Source: Methanomassiliicoccus sp. UBA6
GTDB lineage: Archaea > Thermoplasmatota > Thermoplasmata > Methanomassiliicoccales > Methanomassiliicoccaceae
Reading direction: 5' to 3'
Assembly: GCA_002508545.1 (NCBI GenBank)
Contig: DAVH01000058.1
Location: 70,141 to 80,321 of the forward strand
DNA length: 10,181 bases
The notes beneath the pieces were generated by a model. The model ran no database searches. It had not been told where the DNA came from and was given only the letters and a program-made list of their open reading frames with translations. A program made the position numbers and the translations under genes. Shown one piece after another: positions 5,975-10,181 of this stretch; positions within the stretch are counted from its first letter, which is position 1, and each line of letters starts with the position of its first letter.

Positions 5975-6361
5975 TCACTGCGCCTTCTCCACGGCCTCGG
6001 CCATCATCTCGGCGAACCTGGTCCACTCCTCTTCCTTGATGTTCGGGAAGACGAACTTGGTGCAAGCTTCGCACTTCGGCAGCTCGCGGTCTACCGCGTC
6101 GTCGAGGACGATGCTGACCTTGGGTGACATCCCCGCCTTCTTGAGGATGAGGTCGGCGCAGTGGTTGCGGCATCCGTTCACCGCCACCAGGTGGTTCGGG
6201 TCCCCGCCGCTCATCTGCACCAGGATCGGCGACGCCGCCACGGTGCAGGCGCTGAACTGCAGGATGCGATCGAAGTACTTCGGGGCGAACTGCTCCACCG
6301 CCTTCTCGATGATCAGCGAGCGCTCGCCGTTAGCTCCGCATATAACGGCCATCACTCTCAT
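5975..6361 (-). CDS. DGC-like putative zinc-binding protein (B)
   Basis: A 128-residue soluble protein of unknown function. Residues 6-10 (VICGA), 36-41 (FSACTV) and 59-69 (VAVNGCRNHCA) resemble the DGC-domain 'putative zinc-binding' family (Pfam PF08859), which is built around an N-terminal CxG, a middle Cys and a GCxxxC pair. Cysteines are at 8, 39, 64, 68, 97 and 100; the last two form an extra CEAC absent from its neighbour. The start ATG 6361 overlaps the upstream stop as ATGA, with GGAGATGG a few bases before it; ATG 6352 is an alternative. It is last in the operon. Metal binding is inferred from the cysteine pattern. A longer open frame to 6679 exists but lies over the upstream gene and encodes Arg/Gly-rich nonsense, so it was not used. 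Confidence 0.78.
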   Translation of the reverse strand: MRVMAVICGANGERSLIIEKAVEQFAPKYFDRILQFSACTVAASPILVQMSGGDPNHLVAVNGCRNHCADLILKKAGMSPKVSIVLDDAVDRELPKCEACTKFVFPNIKEEEWTRFAEMMAEAVEKAQ

Positions 6362-6699
6362 GCGCCCATCTCCTGCAAGCTTGCCAGTATCTTCTCCTCG
6401 GCCGCGGCCACCGACTTCTCGGTGACCGTCGAGGTCTTGTCGATGATGACCGTCCGGGTCGGCATGACGCCGTACAGCATCATCGTCTGGGTGCCGCAGC
6501 AGCCGTCGCAGCCCTCCACCACGATGGTCTGGGCCGGGTCCAGGGCCTTGAGCTCGTCCACGTACTTGGCCAGCCCGGCCCCCGCGGGGCAGGGGGAGAG
6601 CACGCGGATGTCCTTCTTCTCGGACACCCTGCGGATGGCCTGCCGAACGACCCTCGCGGAGGGCGAGAAACCGGCGCACATCAGGATGTTCACCGTCAT
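6358..6699 (-). CDS. DGC-like putative zinc-binding protein (A)
   Basis: A 113-residue soluble protein. LMCAG (6-10), SPCPAG (35-40) and VVEGCDGCCGTQTM (60-73) follow the same plan as the next gene and the DGC-domain family (here literally with a CDGCC cluster). Cysteines are at 8, 37, 64, 67 and 68, nearly in register with C8, C39, C64 and C68 of protein B, so the two are probably paralogues from duplication. Start ATG 6699 is chosen because GAGGG ends six bases before it. ATG 6705 overlaps the upstream HyuA-like stop as ATGA and would add two residues. Either start implies translational coupling to the ATPase gene. The function is not established; a metal- or redox-carrying partner of the HyuA-like proteins is an inference from context. 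Confidence 0.78.
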   Translation of the reverse strand: MTVNILMCAGFSPSARVVRQAIRRVSEKKDIRVLSPCPAGAGLAKYVDELKALDPAQTIVVEGCDGCCGTQTMMLYGVMPTRTVIIDKTSTVTEKSVAAAEEKILASLQEMGA

Positions 6700-6701
6700 G
6701 C

Positions 6702-8741
6702 TCATCCCTCGTAGAACAGCCGGGGCTTGCCCACGCCGGTCACGGTGATGATCAGCTCCAGCAGGATGTTGCCTCCCCACCCGCCGCCCAGCTTGGCCTC
6801 TCGGCGGTAGGTGTCGATGAGGACCTCCACGGTGTCCGCTCCCGACGCCAGTGCTTTCTCCTTCACCAGGCGGCCGCCCTCCGTCCGGGCGTACTGGACC
6901 GCGTCATCCATGTGCTCGAAGTCCTTCTTCTCCTGCATCCAGTACAGGGTGCAGGGGGGATTCTCCATCTCCGCCAGGCCCTTCTTCGGCCGGATGAGCA
7001 GTTCCAGCGTCTCCATGACGTTGCCCGATATCGCCCCGGCGGCGTTGCCGATCTCCGAGTGCTCGGGCAGCACCAGGCTGGTGCCGAAGATATTGGCCAC
7101 CGACGGCAGGTATGCGCCGACCGGGGCCCCGATGCCGATGATCGGCTTGTTCAGCGCCAGGTGGCAGGCGAAGTCCCGGCGGCCGGTGCCCCTGACCATG
7201 TTGTTCATCAGTGACATCGCGACCTCGTCCAGCTTGGCCTCTCCGACCTCCTCGAACACCAGCTTCTTCAGGACCTCGAAGGTGATCTTCTCGATCGCCG
7301 CGGTCTTCACCGCCTGGATGAACTCGGGGACGGGCATTCCGAGGATCTCCGCCTGCACCTTCACCCCGATCCTGGAGGCCTCGGCGTCGTACTCGGAGTA
7401 GGAGCCCTCGGCGTGCAGCATGTCAGTGGGAGTGAGGCCGATCCTCTGGATGACCCCCAGCGCCTCCATCTTCTTCAAGTTCAGGGAGAGCGGATGGACC
7501 TTCATCATCTCCGCCAGCTCGTACAGCGAGCGAGGCTCGCACCTGATCAGCTCCAGCACCTTCCTCTGGTCATCGGTGAGGTCGAAGCCGTTGACGTCCT
7601 TGCAGAAGGTGAAGAACTCCGTGACCTGGGGGATGGTATCGATGTCCATGTACGACGGCACCCAGCGGCCCTTGGCCCCCAGGAGGCTCTCCAGCTTGGG
7701 GCGGAGGGTCGGGAAGGTCGAGGACGCGATACACAGCGGGATCACCCGCAGCGAGCTGAGGTGGATCTTCCCGCTGGCCACGACGACGCGCGAGTCGCCC
7801 CCGATGCCGGAGGTGAACACGTCCACCGCGCGCACCCTGGTGCGCCAGCCTCCCAGCGTCGCCCCTTCGCCGTCCAGGCGGGGGCGGCCGTTCCTCAGGA
7901 TGCCGATGTCGGTGGTCGTTCCGCCGACGTCGACGATGATGGCATCGTCCAGCCTGGTCAGCGCCTTCGCCCCGATGATGGACGCCGCCGGGCCGGACAG
8001 GATGGTCTCCACCGGCCTGTCCTTCGCCACCGACTCGCCCATGAGCGAGCCGTCGCCCTTGACGATCATGAGCGGCGCCTTGATGTTGAACTTGTCCTGC
8101 ACCTTGCGGATGGAGGCGATGAGGTCGGCGATGATCGGTATCAGCCTGGCGTTCAGCACCGCGGTGATGGTCCGCTCATGGAACCCGAGGGCCGAGGACA
8201 GCTCGTGCCCGCAGACCACCGGACAGGAGGTGAGCTCCTTGACCATGTCCCTGACCGCGATCTCGTGCTCCGGGTTCCTCACGCTCAGATAGCCGGAGAC
8301 GGCGAACGCATCGACCTTGTTCTTTACCGATTCGACGAACTCCCTCGCCCCCTCCAGGTCCAGCTCCGCCCGCCTTGCCCCCTCCAGGTTGTGGCCGCCC
8401 TTGATCCGGGCGATCTCGTCCACCGGGATGTTGGGCACGGCGTCGTGACCGATGACGATGAGACCCACCCGGCATCCCTTTCCCTCGACCACCGAGTTGG
8501 TGGCGAGGGTCGAGGAAACCGCCAGCAAGCTGATCCTGTTGTACAGGGACTTGTCCAGGGCGGAGATGGCGTTGCTGATCCCCACCGTCAGGTCCCCCCG
8601 AGTGGTCAGGGACTTGGCCTTGCTGAGCACCGCTCCCGTCGTCATGTCCAGGATGGCCGCGTCGGTGTAGGTGCCTCCAGTGTCGATGCCGAGCCCCAAG
8701 TTAGCTGCTTCTTCCTTGCTTGATACCGTCATTGTTGCCAC
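6702..8741 (-). CDS. hydantoinase/oxoprolinase A-like ATPase (HyuA-like, ASKHA fold), complete
   Basis: A 679-residue protein of the hydantoinase A/5-oxoprolinase family (COG0145-like), whose known members use ATP to activate and open cyclic amides or to drive related reactions. LGLGIDTGGTYTDAAI (15-30) is the first phosphate-binding loop of the actin/sugar-kinase fold. The core continues with IVKGDGSLMG (226-235) and ETILSGPAAS (245-254), then the second phosphate loop VDVGGTTTDIG (270-280). A segment at 388-435 looks like a winged helix. It is followed by LTPTDMLHAEGS (436-447), PIIGIGAPVGAYLP (533-546) and a C-terminal region ending VTGVGKPRLF. The GTG start at 8741 has AAGGA seven bases upstream; ATG 8732 is an alternative. 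It lies 43 bp after a paralogue and is coupled to two DGC-like genes. There is no HyuB in view, so a true hydantoinase or oxoprolinase role is doubtful; substrate unknown. Confidence 0.85.
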   Translation of the reverse strand: MATMTVSSKEEAANLGLGIDTGGTYTDAAILDMTTGAVLSKAKSLTTRGDLTVGISNAISALDKSLYNRISLLAVSSTLATNSVVEGKGCRVGLIVIGHDAVPNIPVDEIARIKGGHNLEGARRAELDLEGAREFVESVKNKVDAFAVSGYLSVRNPEHEIAVRDMVKELTSCPVVCGHELSSALGFHERTITAVLNARLIPIIADLIASIRKVQDKFNIKAPLMIVKGDGSLMGESVAKDRPVETILSGPAASIIGAKALTRLDDAIIVDVGGTTTDIGILRNGRPRLDGEGATLGGWRTRVRAVDVFTSGIGGDSRVVVASGKIHLSSLRVIPLCIASSTFPTLRPKLESLLGAKGRWVPSYMDIDTIPQVTEFFTFCKDVNGFDLTDDQRKVLELIRCEPRSLYELAEMMKVHPLSLNLKKMEALGVIQRIGLTPTDMLHAEGSYSEYDAEASRIGVKVQAEILGMPVPEFIQAVKTAAIEKITFEVLKKLVFEEVGEAKLDEVAMSLMNNMVRGTGRRDFACHLALNKPIIGIGAPVGAYLPSVANIFGTSLVLPEHSEIGNAAGAISGNVMETLELLIRPKKGLAEMENPPCTLYWMQEKKDFEHMDDAVQYARTEGGRLVKEKALASGADTVEVLIDTYRREAKLGGGWGGNILLELIITVTGVGKPRLFYEG

Positions 8742-8784
8742 GTCCTCATCCTTAGTTGTCCTTATCCTCGTGACCCGTTGGTCC

Positions 8785-10181
8785 CTATAGTTTGATCTTG
8801 GGCTTTCCCGTCGCCGTGGCGGTCAGGTCCACCCAGTTGGTGAACTTCATCTCCTGCCCGTATCCGTCGCAGAAGCGATGCTCGTCCACGTCCATCTTTA
8901 CCTTGACATCGACCGCCCCGGTCCTTTTGATCCGCTCCTTGACGAAGTACTCGGCGTACGACTTGCCAGCGGCGAGGGCCGAGTCATAGTTCGAGTATTC
9001 CATCGGCGAGGAGCCGGGGCCGAACACGACGTACTTGAAGTCCTTGGGGAAGATGCGCACGGTAGCGGTCTCCGTCACCTGGCTCAGGACCGCTCCCACC
9101 GCGTTCCCGACGTCATGGTTATCGGGGATCATCACCGGAGCGCCCAGCCGGGCCTCCAGCGGCTTCACCATGACCTGGACCGGTGCGCCCACCCCGACGA
9201 TGGGCACCTTGGGCCTCGCCCGGATGTCGAGGTCCCTCAGCACGCCCGACCCGGCGGTCGAGCGCAGCAGCAGGTCGAAGCCGCTGGACTGGGGGATCTC
9301 CCCGCCCGCGTCGACCAGGCCCTTCTTGACGATCTCCTCGGCGACCCGGGTTATGGCGAGGTCCATGATCATATCGGCCAGCCTGCCCGGGTCATCGCCG
9401 TACTTTCCGGCGAAGACCTTGAGGGCGATCTCCGAGGCCTCCCTGTCCCCGCCGTCGAAGGAGCCCTTCACGTGCATGATGTCCGTGGGCGTGAGGCCGG
9501 TCTGGAGTATATATCCACGATTGCGCAGCGAGATCAGCTGGTCCTCGACGAAGACCACATCGTCGATGTTGTTGATGGCCTCGAACAGCGTGCAGTCGCC
9601 CCGCTCCCAGACGAACCGGAGCACGCTCTTCTCCTTCTCCGACAGCGCGGCGGTCTCCTTCCTCACCGGCAGGAAGAAGGTGAGGGTGTTCTCCGAGACC
9701 ATCCGTTCCTTGATCCGGGGGCGCTCCACCGCTGCTACCGCCAGCGGGAGCACGCGGTCGGGGCCCAGCCTCAGGCTGCCCTTGTCATCCATGCTGACGC
9801 TGGAGTCGCCCCCCAGGCCCGCGGTCCAGATATCGATGGCCCGGACCCTGGTGCGCCACTTCCCGACTATCGAGCCCTCCATATTGAGCCGGGGGAAGCC
9901 GTCCTGCAGGTACGCGATGTCCGTGGACGTTCCTCCCACGTCGACCACCAGGCAGGTGTCCAGACCAGAGATGGCCCGGCCGCCCATCAGGCTGGCCGCG
10001 GGGCCGGACAGCACGGTCTCCACCGGCCGCTCCTTGGCCACCGGCAGGCTCATCAGGCCGCCGTCGCCCTTGAACACGTAGATGGAGGCGTCGATGCCCC
10101 GGGAGAGCAGGGAGCGCTCCATGGAGTCCAGGAAGTCGTTGATCACTGGCAGGAGCTTGGCGTTGAGCACCGCGGTCACCG
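8785..10181 (-). CDS. second hydantoinase/oxoprolinase A-like ATPase, N-terminus outside window
   Basis: The visible 464 residues correspond to the paralogue downstream from about its residue 192. They begin VTAVLNAKLLPVI, so roughly 190 residues with the first phosphate loop lie beyond the right edge; the GTG at 10179 is internal, not a start. Matching blocks are FKGDGGLMSLPVAKERPVET (36-55), LSGPAAS (57-63), VDVGGTSTDIAYL (79-91), WTAGLGGDSSV (about 119-129), a winged-helix-like stretch (about 179-227), GLTPTDIMHVKGSF, PIVGVGAPVQV and the terminal TATGKPKIKL. The two proteins are clearly homologous but well diverged, suggesting different partners or a hetero-complex rather than a recent copy. 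The stop is 43 bp before the next gene, with no box A seen in the gap, so the genes are probably co-transcribed. Confidence 0.85.
   Translation of the reverse strand, partial: VTAVLNAKLLPVINDFLDSMERSLLSRGIDASIYVFKGDGGLMSLPVAKERPVETVLSGPAASLMGGRAISGLDTCLVVDVGGTSTDIAYLQDGFPRLNMEGSIVGKWRTRVRAIDIWTAGLGGDSSVSMDDKGSLRLGPDRVLPLAVAAVERPRIKERMVSENTLTFFLPVRKETAALSEKEKSVLRFVWERGDCTLFEAINNIDDVVFVEDQLISLRNRGYILQTGLTPTDIMHVKGSFDGGDREASEIALKVFAGKYGDDPGRLADMIMDLAITRVAEEIVKKGLVDAGGEIPQSSGFDLLLRSTAGSGVLRDLDIRARPKVPIVGVGAPVQVMVKPLEARLGAPVMIPDNHDVGNAVGAVLSQVTETATVRIFPKDFKYVVFGPGSSPMEYSNYDSALAAGKSYAEYFVKERIKRTGAVDVKVKMDVDEHRFCDGYGQEMKFTNWVDLTATATGKPKIKL

Noticed and set aside
7413..8723. Long plus-strand open frame (436 codons) opposite the complete HyuA-like gene
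   Set aside because: Its translation is rich in Arg, His, Asp and Gly with no recognisable motif, as expected opposite a GC-rich gene. The minus strand encodes an unmistakable ATPase.
9035..10081. Plus-strand open frame (348 codons) opposite the partial HyuA-like gene
   Set aside because: Ser/Arg/Pro-rich translation without domains; it is the shadow of a clear minus-strand homologue.
1..10181. CRISPR array, tRNA or rRNA genes
   Set aside because: No regularly spaced repeats and no cloverleaf or conserved tRNA T-loop sequence was seen on either strand in the non-coding stretches.

Overview
The window looks like chromosomal DNA of a GC-rich archaeon, most likely a Thermoplasmata lineage such as a Methanomassiliicoccales-like methanogen. 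The clues are an archease, a mevalonate-pathway decarboxylase, an L-aspartate dehydrogenase of archaeal type, a HAD protein resembling the archaeal COG4030/EhaR group, TATA-type box A promoters about 26-28 bp upstream of start codons (leaderless genes), and an archaeal TnpB relic. The taxonomic placement is inference; no rRNA or marker gene lies in the window.

Layout. Bases 1-771 (minus) hold aspartate dehydrogenase (nadX), running off the left edge just short of its C-terminus. A divergent promoter region (772-929) separates it from archease (930-1334, plus). Immediately after the archease stop comes a decayed IS200/IS605-type element: an end hairpin (1340-1357) and a tnpB pseudogene (1366-2477, minus) broken by three frameshifts but with all RuvC and zinc-finger residues still readable. 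An AT-rich, hairpin-rich non-coding stretch (2478-2740) follows. Then come three plus-strand genes: a GHMP-fold mevalonate-phosphate decarboxylase (2741-3706), a PfkB-family kinase (3752-4711) and a HAD-fold protein (4853-5974). The last two have their own box A.

From 5975 to the right edge everything is one minus-strand operon. In transcription order it is a partial hydantoinase/oxoprolinase A-like (HyuA-like, ASKHA-fold) gene, a second complete HyuA-like gene (6702-8741), and two small cysteine-rich proteins (6358-6699 and 5975-6361). The small proteins resemble the DGC 'putative zinc-binding' family and share a Cys register. The last three genes are joined by ATGA-type or near-ATGA junctions, indicating translational coupling. 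Both HyuA-like proteins carry an apparent winged-helix segment between the ATPase core and the C-terminal region, and no HyuB subunit is in view. This four-gene set (two ASKHA ATPases plus two metal-binding-type mini-proteins) is the best candidate here for an undescribed system. A role in ATP-driven metal or redox activation of a partner is only a hypothesis. The operon and the HAD gene converge with zero intergenic bases.
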